Origin: Epulopiscium sp. Nele67-Bin005
GTDB lineage: Bacteria > Bacillota > Clostridia > Lachnospirales > Cellulosilyticaceae
Length of the DNA stretch: 64,000 bases
Reading direction: 5' to 3'
Assembly (NCBI GenBank): GCA_002007365.1
Contig: LNZR01000077.1
Location: 20,331-84,330 of the forward strand
The position numbers and the translations under genes were made by a program. Positions 8,920-18,700 of the stretch are shown here, piece after piece (position 1 is the stretch's first letter; every line of letters starts with the position of its first letter). The notes beneath the pieces were generated by a model. That model saw nothing but the letters and a program-made list of their open reading frames with translations. It had not been told where the DNA came from and made no database searches.

Positions 8920-9396
8920 ATGGAAAAAGATTTTAATTTTGTAAATATGAATGCCACCAAAAATATTGCACTCGTAGCTCATGATAATTGTAAAAAAGAT
9001 TTAATTGAATGGTCAATTGAAAATAAGCGAAAACTTAGCAAACATCATCTTTTTGGAACAGGAACAACGGCTACCTTAATTGCAAAAGCTACCCAACTTC
9101 CCGTAAAGGCTTATAATAGTGGGCCTCTTGGAGGTGACCAGCAAATTGGGTCTCGAATTGTTGAAGGTGAGATTGATTTTATAATTTTTTTCTGGGACCC
9201 CCTAGAAGCTCAGCCTCATGATCCAGATGTAAAAGCTTTATTAAGAGTAGCAGTTTTATATGATATTCCGATTGCCAGCAACCAATCCACAGCAGATTTT
9301 TTATTAACTTCACCATTTATGGAAACTTCATATAATCGTAAAGTTATTGATTACGCTAAAAGAATTGATAAACGAACACAAAATTTTAGTAAATAA
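8920..9396 (+). CDS. mgsA: Methylglyoxal synthase
   Basis: Converts dihydroxyacetone phosphate to methylglyoxal and phosphate, a glycolytic bypass under phosphate limitation. The family core is intact: NIALVAHDNCKKDLIEW, FGTGTTATLI, SGPLGGDQQIG and IIFFWDPLEAQPHDPDVKALLR. The length is 158 aa. A GGGGAGG site lies upstream, and a strong terminator follows the stop. Confidence 0.96.
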   Translation: MEKDFNFVNMNATKNIALVAHDNCKKDLIEWSIENKRKLSKHHLFGTGTTATLIAKATQLPVKAYNSGPLGGDQQIGSRIVEGEIDFIIFFWDPLEAQPHDPDVKALLRVAVLYDIPIASNQSTADFLLTSPFMETSYNRKVIDYAKRIDKRTQNFSK

Positions 9397-9401
9397 AAAA
9401 G

Positions 9402-9437
9402 ATACCTCAAGATATTATTTCTTGGGGTATTTTTTTG
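9402..9437 (+). terminator. Rho-independent terminator after mgsA
   Basis: ATACCTCAAG pairs with CTTGGGGTAT, followed by eight T residues. Confidence 0.9.
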
Positions 9438-9472
9438 TGCAAAATTTAAAAAAACCTATTATTCGTGAAAAT

Positions 9473-9501
9473 TTGACAAATATTTCTCTTTGTGATATAG
9501 T
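9473..9501 (+). promoter_or_regulatory. Sigma-A promoter for the histidine kinase
   Basis: TTGACA (9473-9478) and TATAGT (9496-9501) with a 17-base spacer, 45 bases before the ATG. Confidence 0.75.
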
Positions 9502-9546
9502 ATAGATTGAAAAAACTATATACAAAAATTATAAGGAGAATATTAA

Positions 9547-11523
9547 ATGGAAAATATTGTTAATAATTCGATTGATAATATCTGTATAGTTAATCTAAAA
9601 GGTGAAATTATTTTTGTAAATAAACAACTTATTCAAACTCTAAATATGCAAGTTGGAGACATGATTGAGGATTATTTCAAGAGTACCTTAAATTTAAAAT
9701 TGTTAAATAAGGAACAAGAGCAGTTTGTGAAGTTAGAAACTAATCAAATTTGTCCTAGTAAAATTTATATACATGAAGTTGCATGGTATAATATGCCTGC
9801 ACTTTGGATAATAATTAGACTGGAGGCTGATATCTCTCTTTTAGAACATAACTTAACGATATGTAAACAAAATAAAATTTTACAAAAAAATAACCATCAA
9901 GATTTACTAAAACATTTATTTTTTGTGCAAAAAGAAATTATCGCTTCTATCCAGTCTGTAATAAACAAGTATAGCGATGAAATTTTAATAGAAGTTGTAT
10001 CTTTTGATAAATCTAATTTATCTATAAAAGTTGAATTTATTATTACAAAAACTTTTCAAAATGTGAGTAGTTTGCGTAGCATAGAAATTCAACAAGAAGA
10101 ATTTGAAAGTTACACTAGTATTACAGAAAATGTAAAAATTAATATTTCGGAAAATATTAACACATCTTCAGTAACTAGTGCTTTTTTCGACCAAGGATAT
10201 AACTACGTTACATATTATCCGATATTTAATAACGCAAAGTTGATAGGAAAATTTGGGATACAATTTCAGAATGAGGTTGCCAAAATATCTGACCAAGATT
10301 TAAAGTTTATTAAAACTCAAACAGCTAATTTATTGTATACACGTCAAGCGTTAAATTTATATCAAAATGAGTTAATTGATGACTATCATTATATTTCAAA
10401 TTTAAATTATTTACAGACTTGCTTAGAAATTTGTACAGATTTTATTGGAGTTTTTAATAAAGACGGAATATTTTTGAGTGTAAGCAAAGAAGTTACACAA
10501 ATTTTGGGGTGGGAACCAGAGGATTTAATTGGTAAAAGTTGGCAGGACTTTGCTTGTCCAGAAGATATTATTGATACTAAGCTACAAGAATATATTGGAG
10601 TTAATTCTAATTATAATAGATGTATCGTAACTTCAAGATTTGCTCATAAAAATGGCGAATATCGCTGGATACAATGGCAATTTAAACCGTTTGAAGACCC
10701 TGATATTTCTGCTATTATAGCCGAGGATATCACTGCTCAAATGGAATTTAAAACTGCACAATTACAAGAACTTGAGTTGCAAAAAATTAATACATTAAGA
10801 CAAGATTTTTTTAATATTGCATCTCATGAGTTGCGCACGCCATTAACTGTAATTATGTCAACTCATAAACTTTTAGAAGATTATATAGATGAGCATCACC
10901 TAGAAAAATTGCGAAAACATACTAATCGTCTTAGTAGATTAGTTAACAATTTAATTACTATGACTGAGTTAGAAACTGGGCTTAATATTTTGGAATATTC
11001 ACCATGCAACATAGTTGTACTAATAGGTCAAATTATAGAGGTGATTAATAAAATTTATTTTTCAAAAAATATTAGTATAGTACTTTCATCTACTTTGACA
11101 AATCCATTATTTATGTGCGATGTATATTATTTCCAAAAGATAATATTGAATATTCTGTCTAATGCAATAAAGCATAGTAATGATGAAGGGAAAATTTTAG
11201 TAGAGTTAAGTCTTGAAAAAAACTTTATTAATATATCAATAACTAATTTTGGAGAAGCGATACCTCTTGAAATACAGGAGTTTATATTTGAGTCGTTTTC
11301 TCAAGTAGACCCTATTTTGACTAGGCATAATGAAGGAATGGGGATAGGATTATCGTTATGTTATACCTTAATTAAAATGCATAAAGGGCATATTTATCTT
11401 TGTAGTAATGAGGAAAAAACTTGTTTTACAATTAATTTACCAGTTGGACAATTGAGTGATGAACCAGCAATTTCTAGCATAGATTTAGAAGAGGAAATAA
11501 AGCTTGAGCTATCTGGAATTTAA
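9547..11523 (+). CDS. Soluble PAS-domain sensor histidine kinase
   Basis: A 658-residue kinase with no membrane helix, so probably cytosolic. A PAS-like segment begins near residue 8 (SIDNICIVNLKGEIIFVNKQ), a GAF-like middle region follows, and a clear PAS/PAC domain spans about 295-405 (ICTDFIGVFNKDGIF...YRWIQWQF). The HisKA motif is ASHELRTPL with phospho-acceptor His427. The ATPase has an N-box (NILSNAIKHS) and a G2 box (GMGIGLSL). The usual aspartate of the G1 box is asparagine here (ITNFGEAIP), as in some kinases. No response regulator lies beside it, so its partner is unknown. Confidence 0.85.
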   Translation: MENIVNNSIDNICIVNLKGEIIFVNKQLIQTLNMQVGDMIEDYFKSTLNLKLLNKEQEQFVKLETNQICPSKIYIHEVAWYNMPALWIIIRLEADISLLEHNLTICKQNKILQKNNHQDLLKHLFFVQKEIIASIQSVINKYSDEILIEVVSFDKSNLSIKVEFIITKTFQNVSSLRSIEIQQEEFESYTSITENVKINISENINTSSVTSAFFDQGYNYVTYYPIFNNAKLIGKFGIQFQNEVAKISDQDLKFIKTQTANLLYTRQALNLYQNELIDDYHYISNLNYLQTCLEICTDFIGVFNKDGIFLSVSKEVTQILGWEPEDLIGKSWQDFACPEDIIDTKLQEYIGVNSNYNRCIVTSRFAHKNGEYRWIQWQFKPFEDPDISAIIAEDITAQMEFKTAQLQELELQKINTLRQDFFNIASHELRTPLTVIMSTHKLLEDYIDEHHLEKLRKHTNRLSRLVNNLITMTELETGLNILEYSPCNIVVLIGQIIEVINKIYFSKNISIVLSSTLTNPLFMCDVYYFQKIILNILSNAIKHSNDEGKILVELSLEKNFINISITNFGEAIPLEIQEFIFESFSQVDPILTRHNEGMGIGLSLCYTLIKMHKGHIYLCSNEEKTCFTINLPVGQLSDEPAISSIDLEEEIKLELSGI

Positions 11524-11659
11524 TATACATATTTGTTAAAATATAGACAAAAAATGATAAAATTCTTTCCTTATGAATGTTGCTGTTCATAATAACTTAA
11601 CAAATGAGGTCTGTTGACAAAAATTCACAAATTAGATTAAAAGTTTCAAATATTATAGA

Positions 11660-11688
11660 TTGACACTTTAAAAAAACCGTGCTACTAT
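11660..11688 (+). promoter_or_regulatory. Sigma-A promoter for pyrF-carA-carB
   Basis: TTGACA (11660-11665) and TACTAT (11683-11688) with a 17-base spacer. Transcription would start near 11695, giving a leader of about 300 bases before pyrF. Confidence 0.7.
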
Positions 11689-11699
11689 AGTTTGAAGAA

Positions 11700-11722
11700 A
11701 TTACTTTTTAAGTTAAAGTAAT
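11700..11722 (+). promoter_or_regulatory. Leader hairpin 1 of the pyr operon
   Basis: ATTACTTT pairs perfectly with AAAGTAAT around a seven-base loop near the expected 5' end of the transcript. It may stabilise the leader or take part in regulation. Confidence 0.4.
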
Positions 11723-11830
11723 AAGGAGTACGGTTTATTTTTGTACAACTTTACAATAATTTAGTCAAATTCATCTAAATTTACAAAAAAATTTTGGCTA
11801 AATTGTATCTTAATAATAGTTTCGCAAATT

Positions 11831-11965
11831 TTGCCTTTAATTGTAGTTTTATGGCTACACTAAAAAACCACATAACGATAAATAATCGTATTGCTCAATT
11901 TGAGCGTATATGTTTTGGGCTTAAAGGCAATAGAGGAGATTTTTCCTTTATTGCTATTTTTTATA
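11831..11965 (+). promoter_or_regulatory. Candidate transcription attenuator upstream of pyrF
   Basis: An 11-bp terminator stem, GCAATAGAGGA (11927-11937) with TCCTTTATTGC (11944-11954), is followed by a T-rich run. An upstream segment TTGCCTTTAA (11831-11840) is perfectly complementary to TTAAAGGCAA (11921-11930), which includes the first bases of the terminator stem, so the two pairings exclude each other. Small hairpins (ACGAT/ATCGT and GCTCAA/TTGAGC) lie between. I found no PyrR-binding consensus (a CCAGAGAGGCT-like core), so the sensing factor is unknown. Confidence 0.6.
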
Positions 11966-11993
11966 TAATTAAGTAAGAGAGCGAGGAAAAATT

Positions 11994-12905
11994 GTGATTG
12001 ATAAATTAATAAAAAGCATAGAACTAAAGCAAAATCCAACCGTTGTAGGTCTTGATCCTACATATGAAATTATACCGAGCTTTATAAAAAACGAAATGTT
12101 AGAAACTTATGGGAAGACTCCTAAGGCTGTGGCAGAAATGTTTCTAAAATTTAATAAAGAAATTATTGATGAAACTTTTGAGTTAGTTCCTGCAGTAAAG
12201 CCACAAGTTGCAATGTATGAAAAGTATGGACTTGAGGGAATTCGTGCTTATATTGAAACTTGTGAGTATGCAAAAGAAAAAGGGCTTTTGGTAATTGGTG
12301 ACATCAAAAGAGGAGATATTGCGTCAACTGCTGCTGCTTATGCAAGTCATATTGAAGGGACACATATCGAAGGGGAATTTTTTGATTTATGGAATGAAGA
12401 CGCTGTAACAATTAATCCGTATATGGGTTATGATGGGATAGAGCCTTTTTTAAATGCGTGCAAAAATATGAACAAGGGTATATTTGTTTTGGTGAAAACG
12501 AGTAATCCAAGTAGTTCAGAAATTCAAGATTTAACGGTTGATGGTACTCCAATTTATAAAATTAGTGCAAGCTTAGTTAATAAATGGGGTGAAAGTTCTA
12601 TTGGTAATTGTGGTTATAGTAATGTGGGGGCAGTTGTTGGGGCTACTCATAAAGCTATAGGTACAGAGCTTCGTGCTTATATGCCAAACACATTTTTCCT
12701 AGTTCCTGGATATGGAGCGCAAGGTGGTACAGGCAAAGACTTGGTTAATTATTTTGATAAAAATGGTGGAGGAGCTATCATTAATTCTTCGAGGGGAATT
12801 ATTGGGGCATACCAAAAGGATTTGTCAAATGAGAAAGATTTTGCAAAAGCTTCTAGGCAAGCAGTAATTGAAATGCGTGATGACTTACAAAAAGGGGGGA
12901 ATTAG
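11994..12905 (+). CDS. pyrF: Orotidine 5'-phosphate decarboxylase (long form)
   Basis: Last step of UMP synthesis: decarboxylates OMP. The catalytic DIKRGDI has Lys105, and VVGLDPTYE, NPYMGYDGIEPF and FLVPGYGAQGGTG mark the 300-residue PyrF subfamily found in clostridia, longer than the 230-residue form. The start is GTG with a modest GAGG ribosome site. It is the first gene after the leader attenuator and ends directly before carA (no gap). Confidence 0.95.
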   Translation: MIDKLIKSIELKQNPTVVGLDPTYEIIPSFIKNEMLETYGKTPKAVAEMFLKFNKEIIDETFELVPAVKPQVAMYEKYGLEGIRAYIETCEYAKEKGLLVIGDIKRGDIASTAAAYASHIEGTHIEGEFFDLWNEDAVTINPYMGYDGIEPFLNACKNMNKGIFVLVKTSNPSSSEIQDLTVDGTPIYKISASLVNKWGESSIGNCGYSNVGAVVGATHKAIGTELRAYMPNTFFLVPGYGAQGGTGKDLVNYFDKNGGGAIINSSRGIIGAYQKDLSNEKDFAKASRQAVIEMRDDLQKGGN

Positions 12906-13985
12906 ATGAAGGCACAATTAATTTTAGAAAATGGTATGGTATTTGAAGGTAGAGCCTTTGGATATCTAAAAGAAGCAATTGGTGAAGTTGTTTTTAACAC
13001 TGGTATGACAGGATATCAGGAGATTTTAACAGACCCTTCTTATTACGGACAGATGGTTGTTATGACGTATCCGTTAGTTGGAAATTATGGAATAAATTTA
13101 GATGATATGGAGTCTTACAAAGCTCATGTTAAAGGTTTTATCGTACGTGAGAAATGTGATTATCCAAACAATTTTAGATGTGAGTTAACTTTAGATGGGT
13201 ATTTAAAAGCACAAAAAATTATTGGTTTAGAAGGCATTGATACTCGTTCCCTAACAAAGGTTATTCGTGACCACGGAACTATGAGAGGGATTATTTCGGT
13301 GCGTGAGCTTACTCCTAGTCAAATTAAATTAAAAATTGATAGTTTTGTAAATCAACACGCTGTTTCTGAAGTTACTACTAAAGAAATTTATGAGATTGAA
13401 GGAGATGAACTTCATATTGCGATGGTAGATTTTGGAGTAAAGCAAAATATTATCCGTGAATTCAAAAAGCGTAACTGCAAAATTACTGTATTTCCAGCAT
13501 TTAGTACATCTGAAGAAATTTTGAATGTAAATCCTGATGCTGTATTTTTATCAAATGGGCCAGCTGACCCAAAAGATTTGCCATCAGTTATTGAAAATAT
13601 TAAAAAAATGGTAGGTGTTAAGCCCATTACAGGAATTTGTTTAGGGCATCAATTGTTATGCCTTGCATTAGGTGGAAACACTGGAAAACTGAAGTTTGGA
13701 CACCACGGAAGTAATCACCCTGTAAAAGATTTAATTAGTAATAGAGTTTATATAACATCACAAAATCACAATTATCACGCAGAAACTCTACCTCAAGGAG
13801 CAGTTGTAACTCATAGACATTTAAATGACCAAACAATCGCAGGAATGTATGCCAAAGATTTAAATATTTACAGCGTTCAGTTTCACCCTGAAGCTTGCCC
13901 AGGGCCAACGGATACAGAACATATTTTTGATGAGATGATAAATGTAATGTATGGGAAGGAGTTAGAAGTATGCCAAGAGATTTAA
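12906..13985 (+). CDS. carA: Carbamoyl-phosphate synthase small subunit
   Basis: Glutaminase subunit that feeds ammonia to CarB. The N-terminal CPSase domain starts [17 protein letters not shown], and the class I amidotransferase domain has the nucleophile Cys245 in [15 protein letters not shown] and the catalytic His/Glu pair in [11 protein letters not shown]. The length is 359 aa. It overlaps the start of carB by 16 bases, so the two subunits are co-translated. Confidence 0.97.
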   Translation: MKAQLILENGMVFEGRAFGYLKEAIGEVVFNTGMTGYQEILTDPSYYGQMVVMTYPLVGNYGINLDDMESYKAHVKGFIVREKCDYPNNFRCELTLDGYLKAQKIIGLEGIDTRSLTKVIRDHGTMRGIISVRELTPSQIKLKIDSFVNQHAVSEVTTKEIYEIEGDELHIAMVDFGVKQNIIREFKKRNCKITVFPAFSTSEEILNVNPDAVFLSNGPADPKDLPSVIENIKKMVGVKPITGICLGHQLLCLALGGNTGKLKFGHHGSNHPVKDLISNRVYITSQNHNYHAETLPQGAVVTHRHLNDQTIAGMYAKDLNIYSVQFHPEACPGPTDTEHIFDEMINVMYGKELEVCQEI

Positions 13986-16900
13986 GCATAAAAAAAGTAC
14001 TAATTATTGGGTCGGGGCCTATCGTTATTGGGCAGGCGGCAGAGTTTGATTATTCAGGAACTCAAGCTTGTCAGGCTATTAAAGAAGAAGGAATTGAGGT
14101 TGTTCTTGTAAATAGTAATCCTGCAACAATTATGACGGATAAAGAAATTGCAGATAAAATTTATATCGAACCTTTGACATCGGAATTTTTGGAAAAAGTT
14201 ATCGCTAAAGAGCGCCCAGACAGCTTACTTGCAGGGGTTGGAGGTCAGACAGGGTTAAACCTTGCTGTAGAACTTCATGATAAAGGAATTTTGGAGAAAT
14301 ACAATGTTCGAGTAATTGGAACTCAAATTTCTGCTATTAAAGAAGGTGAAGACCGTGAAGGTTTTAGAGCTTTAATGAACAGAATTAATCAGCCAGTTAT
14401 TGAAAGTAAAACGGTTGAAAGTGTTGAAGAAGCTGTATTATTTGCTAGAAAAATTGGATATCCAGCAGTAGTTAGACCAGCGTATACTCTAGGAGGAACT
14501 GGTGGAGGAATTGCTGAAACTGAAGAAGAACTTCGTGAAATTTGCGCAAGTGGACTACATTTATCAAGAGTTCACCAAGTTTTAATTGAGAAGTGTATTA
14601 AAGGGTGGAAGGAAATTGAGTACGAGGTAATGCGTGACCAATACGGAACGGTAATTACTGTTTGTAACATGGAAAACATTGACCCTGTAGGAATTCACAC
14701 AGGTGATAGTATCGTAGTTGCTCCTTCGCAAACACTTTCGGATAAAGAATATCAAATGTTACGTCGTGCATCGTTAGATATTATTTCGGCGTGTGATATT
14801 AGGGGTGGTTGTAACGTTCAAATTGCACTACACCCAGATAGTTTTGAGTATGCAATTATCGAAATTAATCCACGTGTTAGTCGTTCTTCAGCCCTAGCAT
14901 CAAAAGCTACGGGATACCCAATTGCTAGAGTTTCGGCTAAAATTGCACTAGGATATGGATTAGATGAAATTGAAAATGCTGTAACTGGAAAAACTTTTGC
15001 TTGTTTTGAGCCAACGCTTGATTATGTTGTAGTAAAAATTCCAAAATGGCCATTTGATAAATTTTATACAGCCAAACGTACACTAGGAACTAAGATGATG
15101 GCAACTGGAGAAATTATGGCAATTGGAAATAATTTTGAAAGTGCATTTTTGAAAGGACTTCGTTCTTTGGAGATTGGTCAATTTAGTTTTGAACACAAAA
15201 AGCTGGCTGAATGTAGTTTAGATGAACTAAAAGAAAGAGTTGTAACTGCTGATGATGAGCGTATTTTTGCACTAGCTGAAATGTTACGACGCTACTACCG
15301 TAAAGAACAAGTTTGTAAGATGACTGGTATGGATATTTTCTTTGTTGAGAAATTTAAATGGATTGTGGAGCAGGAGGAACACCTCAAAACTCTTGAATTT
15401 GAAGACTTAACTCCAAGATATTTAAGAAAACTTAAAAAGCGTGGCTTCTCAGATAAGGCTATTTCAGGATTTATTGGGGTTGATGAAGATGACGTTCGTG
15501 AACTTCGTCAAAAATGGAACATTTTACCAGTGTACAAAATGGTTGATACGTGTGGAGGAGAATTTGAGGCTCAAACACCTTATTATTATTCAACGTATGA
15601 TTTTGAAGATGAAGTAGTAGTTTCTGATAAAGAAAAAGTTATCGTTATGGGTTCTGGACCTATAAGAATTGGGCAAGGAATTGAATTTGATTATTGTTCG
15701 GTTCATGCGATTATGGCGCTTAAAAAACGTGGAATTGAAACGATAATTATTAATAATAATCCAGAAACAGTTAGTACAGATTTTAATACTTCTGACAAAT
15801 TATATTTTGAACCTTTAACAGATGAAGATGTTTACCATATCATCTTAAAAGAGAAGCCAAAAGGTGTAATTTTACAATTTGGTGGTCAAACTGCAATTAA
15901 GCTTGCGAAGTTTTGCGACAAAATGAATATCCCTGTTCTTGGAACTCAACCAACTCAAGTTGATGCTGCTGAGGATAGAGAAAAGTTTGATGCCATCTTA
16001 GAAAAACTTAATATTAAGCGTCCAAAAGGAAAAGCAATTTGGGCAGTTGAAGAAGGTTTACAAATTGCTAAAGAGCTTGAGTATCCAGTGCTTGTAAGAC
16101 CATCTTATGTATTGGGTGGGCAAGGTATGGAGATTACTTTTGAAGAGGAGCAACTAAAGCGCTATTTGGTAAATGCATTTGAGCGTGACCCAGAAAATCC
16201 TATTTTAATTGACCGTTATTTAATGGGTCGTGAAATTGAAGTTGATGCACTTTGTGATGGTAAAAACATTTTAATTCCTGGAATTATGGAGCATTTAGAG
16301 CGTGCAGGAATTCACTCTGGAGATAGTACAACGTTATATCCAAGTGTAAATATCTCTTCTGATATGAAAAACAAAATTATTGAATGTACTGAGCTTATTG
16401 CCAAAGAACTAGAAGTAATGGGTATGATTAATATTCAGTATATTGAATACAAAAAAGAGCTTTACATTATTGAAGTAAATCCTCGTTCTAGCCGTACCGT
16501 TCCTTATATTTCAAAGGTTACAAACGTTCCAATTATTGACCTTGCAACTCGTGTAATGCTTGGGGAAACTCTTTCGGATTTGGGATATGGAACAGGCTTA
16601 TATCCAGAGCCAAAAGATTTCTTTGCTGTAAAAGTACCAGTATTTTCAACTGAGAAATTACCACAAGTTGAAGTAAGTTTGGGGCCTGAAATGAAATCTA
16701 CTGGAGAAGTTTTGGGGGTAGGAGCAACTATTGAAGAGGCGTTATACAAAGGGTTTATCGCAGCTGGAAAGAAAATGCCAAACAATGCAGGTACAATTTT
16801 TGCTACAATCCAAAAGTATGACCAAGAAGAATTTTTGGAAATTGCTACACGTTTTGCAAAATTAGGATATAAATTTGTTGCTACAGAAGGAACAGCAAAA

Positions 16901-17182
16901 AAACTTGAAACTATTGGAGTTAGTGCCAAAGTTGTAGGAAAGCAATCAGAAGGAAGCAATGAAATTTTGGATATAATTAGAAGTGGAGAGGTTGATTTAT
17001 TAGTTAACACTCCTACAAAAGGAAATGATGCAACTCGTGATGGATTTAAAATCCGTCGTCATGCAATTGAGTCATCAGTACAAATTGTAACTTCACTAGA
17101 TACGTTGGGTGCAATGGCTGATATAGCTGAAAAAGGCCTTGGTGTTAGTCAAGTAGAAATTTATAATATGTGTGAAATTTAA
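13970..17182 (+). CDS. carB: Carbamoyl-phosphate synthase large subunit
   Basis: Makes carbamoyl phosphate from bicarbonate, ammonia and two ATP for pyrimidine (and arginine) synthesis. The 1070 residues show the duplicated ATP-grasp halves: [22 protein letters not shown] near the start and [17 protein letters not shown] near residue 560, with two metal/ATP motifs ([18 protein letters not shown] and [17 protein letters not shown]). The C-terminal MGS-like regulatory domain is present from about residue 930. It closes the pyr operon. Confidence 0.98.
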   Translation: MPRDLSIKKVLIIGSGPIVIGQAAEFDYSGTQACQAIKEEGIEVVLVNSNPATIMTDKEIADKIYIEPLTSEFLEKVIAKERPDSLLAGVGGQTGLNLAVELHDKGILEKYNVRVIGTQISAIKEGEDREGFRALMNRINQPVIESKTVESVEEAVLFARKIGYPAVVRPAYTLGGTGGGIAETEEELREICASGLHLSRVHQVLIEKCIKGWKEIEYEVMRDQYGTVITVCNMENIDPVGIHTGDSIVVAPSQTLSDKEYQMLRRASLDIISACDIRGGCNVQIALHPDSFEYAIIEINPRVSRSSALASKATGYPIARVSAKIALGYGLDEIENAVTGKTFACFEPTLDYVVVKIPKWPFDKFYTAKRTLGTKMMATGEIMAIGNNFESAFLKGLRSLEIGQFSFEHKKLAECSLDELKERVVTADDERIFALAEMLRRYYRKEQVCKMTGMDIFFVEKFKWIVEQEEHLKTLEFEDLTPRYLRKLKKRGFSDKAISGFIGVDEDDVRELRQKWNILPVYKMVDTCGGEFEAQTPYYYSTYDFEDEVVVSDKEKVIVMGSGPIRIGQGIEFDYCSVHAIMALKKRGIETIIINNNPETVSTDFNTSDKLYFEPLTDEDVYHIILKEKPKGVILQFGGQTAIKLAKFCDKMNIPVLGTQPTQVDAAEDREKFDAILEKLNIKRPKGKAIWAVEEGLQIAKELEYPVLVRPSYVLGGQGMEITFEEEQLKRYLVNAFERDPENPILIDRYLMGREIEVDALCDGKNILIPGIMEHLERAGIHSGDSTTLYPSVNISSDMKNKIIECTELIAKELEVMGMINIQYIEYKKELYIIEVNPRSSRTVPYISKVTNVPIIDLATRVMLGETLSDLGYGTGLYPEPKDFFAVKVPVFSTEKLPQVEVSLGPEMKSTGEVLGVGATIEEALYKGFIAAGKKMPNNAGTIFATIQKYDQEEFLEIATRFAKLGYKFVATEGTAKKLETIGVSAKVVGKQSEGSNEILDIIRSGEVDLLVNTPTKGNDATRDGFKIRRHAIESSVQIVTSLDTLGAMADIAEKGLGVSQVEIYNMCEI

Positions 17183-17186
17183 TCTA

Positions 17187-17226
17187 AAGCCTAGTAAAGA
17201 ATTTAGTTCTCTACTAGGCTTTTTAT
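17187..17226. terminator. Bidirectional terminator between carB and a leftward gene
   Basis: AAGCCTAGTA pairs with TACTAGGCTT, with T residues on the right and A residues on the left, so it can serve carB and the convergent gene at 17236. Confidence 0.85.
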
Positions 17227-17235
17227 ATTATAAAA

Positions 17236-17661
17236 TTATTTATTCAGTTTTTTAAGTTCTCCAAGAAGATGGTCTTTAATAGTTTTATTTGTTTCCTCAG
17301 AGTTATTTTTATTAGAAAGTTTGAGAGCTTCCTCAACCAAAGTTCTAATCACATCACCATTAATTTTCTTTTCTGATGTTTCTTCCTCTTGTGGAGTTTC
17401 CTCTTGCTTAATAAACTTTTTACGTAAAGTTTTAAATTCACGGTTTAGAATTTCGTCGCTTGCTCTATCAACAATTTTATCAATAAAACTTTCATCTTTT
17501 TTAATATGCTCAATAAGAGCTTGCTTACCTAGGCTTTTGATGCTAGTAATGCTTGCAATTTCTTTGGTTTCTTCTGGCTGAGATTTCTTATTGTCACTAA
17601 CAGTTTTTATAGTTTTCATAAGCTCCCCAGCTTGTTGAAGTGCTTTTAATTTATCTTGCAT
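17236..17661 (-). CDS. Hypothetical charged helical protein
   Basis: I do not recognise this 141-residue protein. It is rich in Lys and Glu, lacks a signal peptide or membrane helix, and looks largely helical with a disordered central stretch (QEETPQEEETSEKKING). An AAAGGAG site lies upstream of the ATG. It runs opposite to carB and in the same direction as the neighbour at 17718, with a 56-base gap. Confidence 0.7.
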   Translation of the reverse strand: MQDKLKALQQAGELMKTIKTVSDNKKSQPEETKEIASITSIKSLGKQALIEHIKKDESFIDKIVDRASDEILNREFKTLRKKFIKQEETPQEEETSEKKINGDVIRTLVEEALKLSNKNNSEETNKTIKDHLLGELKKLNK

Positions 17662-17717
17662 AAATTTCTCCTTTGTTCTAAGTTTTATCTATAGAATATA
17701 GATTTTGTGGGAAGTTG

Positions 17718-18605
17718 TCAAGAGATAATTTTTCCGTTATACTCTGCATAAATATGTGGCAAAATCGCTGATAGATGATTATATTCAATAAGGCTGTGTA
17801 TGCAATTATTTCTAGCTAGCGCAAGTGTTATATTTTTTGGGAGAGGGATATTACTTTTGGCAATTTTATTATTTTTTATAGTGTAGCGTCCCCAATATCT
17901 ACTCCTAAACTCAATTCCACCTTCAACTTCTCTAATCGCATGGAAAAATACATTTATAGGTATATTTGGTGAAACATTTTTGCAAGTAGCAATTTCAAAA
18001 GTAGCAATCGAACTATTTTTGAACATATGTGGAGTAATTCCCAAAACGCTTGGTGGATAAAATTTAATTTCTACCTGAGTTGCTCCTTTAATATCAAAAC
18101 CTTCAATTGGATAATGTGTTCTGCCAATATTTCTTTGATTGAGAGGGATATTTGAGCTATCTAAATGCAAATGGGGTTCTTTTGCGCTAATTCCAACATG
18201 ACCAACTGGACACCAAATTTTATATCGCACATCTTCTAGTACGTGCCAATTAAACCACCAGTCAATCATTTTTGGAGTAACATTTGGCATAAATACTTTT
18301 GAGGCACTAAACCCTGTCCCATTTTCCATTACACAATACCCATTTTCAATTTCTAAATACCCATCGTTTAACATCTCTTTAGCATTAACAATAGAAAGCG
18401 CTTTTTTGGGGTCAACAGGACCTTTGTTTATAAAATCCAAATCTTCTTGTGGTATTTTGGTCATAGCTTTCTGTAAATACTTTGAATATGGTATATCTTT
18501 GTGAGATTGTGTAAGTTCGGTGCGAGTCATTGAGTTGATAAATTCATTAGTTATAGTTGTTGGGAATGTCTGTTCCAAATCTTTGATGATAGTTAAAATA
18601 TTCAT
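17718..18605 (-). CDS. DAPG hydrolase (PhlG)-like protein
   Basis: The 295 residues resemble the PhlG family, zinc-dependent C-C bond hydrolases named for cleaving 2,4-diacetylphloroglucinol. The segment WWFNWHVLEDVRYKIWCPVGH near residue 120, a later HLHLD, and Glu and His residues in the second half suit the family metal site, judged from memory. No signal peptide is present. A GGAGG site precedes the ATG. The natural substrate in a clostridium is unknown; a START-like ligand-binding fold is the alternative. Confidence 0.6.
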   Translation of the reverse strand: MNILTIIKDLEQTFPTTITNEFINSMTRTELTQSHKDIPYSKYLQKAMTKIPQEDLDFINKGPVDPKKALSIVNAKEMLNDGYLEIENGYCVMENGTGFSASKVFMPNVTPKMIDWWFNWHVLEDVRYKIWCPVGHVGISAKEPHLHLDSSNIPLNQRNIGRTHYPIEGFDIKGATQVEIKFYPPSVLGITPHMFKNSSIATFEIATCKNVSPNIPINVFFHAIREVEGGIEFRSRYWGRYTIKNNKIAKSNIPLPKNITLALARNNCIHSLIEYNHLSAILPHIYAEYNGKIIS

Positions 18606-18639
18606 TTTGCCTCCTAAATTTTTTTGGGATATCCTCCTA

Positions 18640-18662
18640 TTATAAAGGAAGAAACTCCTACA
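18640..18662. repeat. Short dispersed motif, copy B
   Basis: TTATAAAGGAAGAAACTC followed by CTACA, identical over 18 bases to the copy at 1878. It lies between glnN and the leftward gene at 18605. Confidence 0.4.
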
Positions 18663-18670
18663 TATTTGAT

Positions 18671-18698
18671 AAAAAAAAGAAGGGTTTCCCCTTCTTTA
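18671..18698 (-). terminator. Terminator after glnN
   Basis: Leftward, a stem of AAGAAGGGG and CCCTTCTT is followed by eight T residues. Confidence 0.85.
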
Positions 18699-18700
18699 TA

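Noticed and set aside
11677-11737. AAACCGTGCT and AGTACGGTTT as a long leader stem
   Set aside because: The left arm overlaps the -10 element of the promoter, so it would not be in the transcript.
11794-11976. A 60-codon frame in the pyrF leader
   Set aside because: It covers the attenuator structures, starts with TTG without a ribosome site, and has no recognisable protein features.
16504-17010. Minus-strand open frame of 168 codons
   Set aside because: It is antisense to carB, has no ribosome site and no recognised motif.
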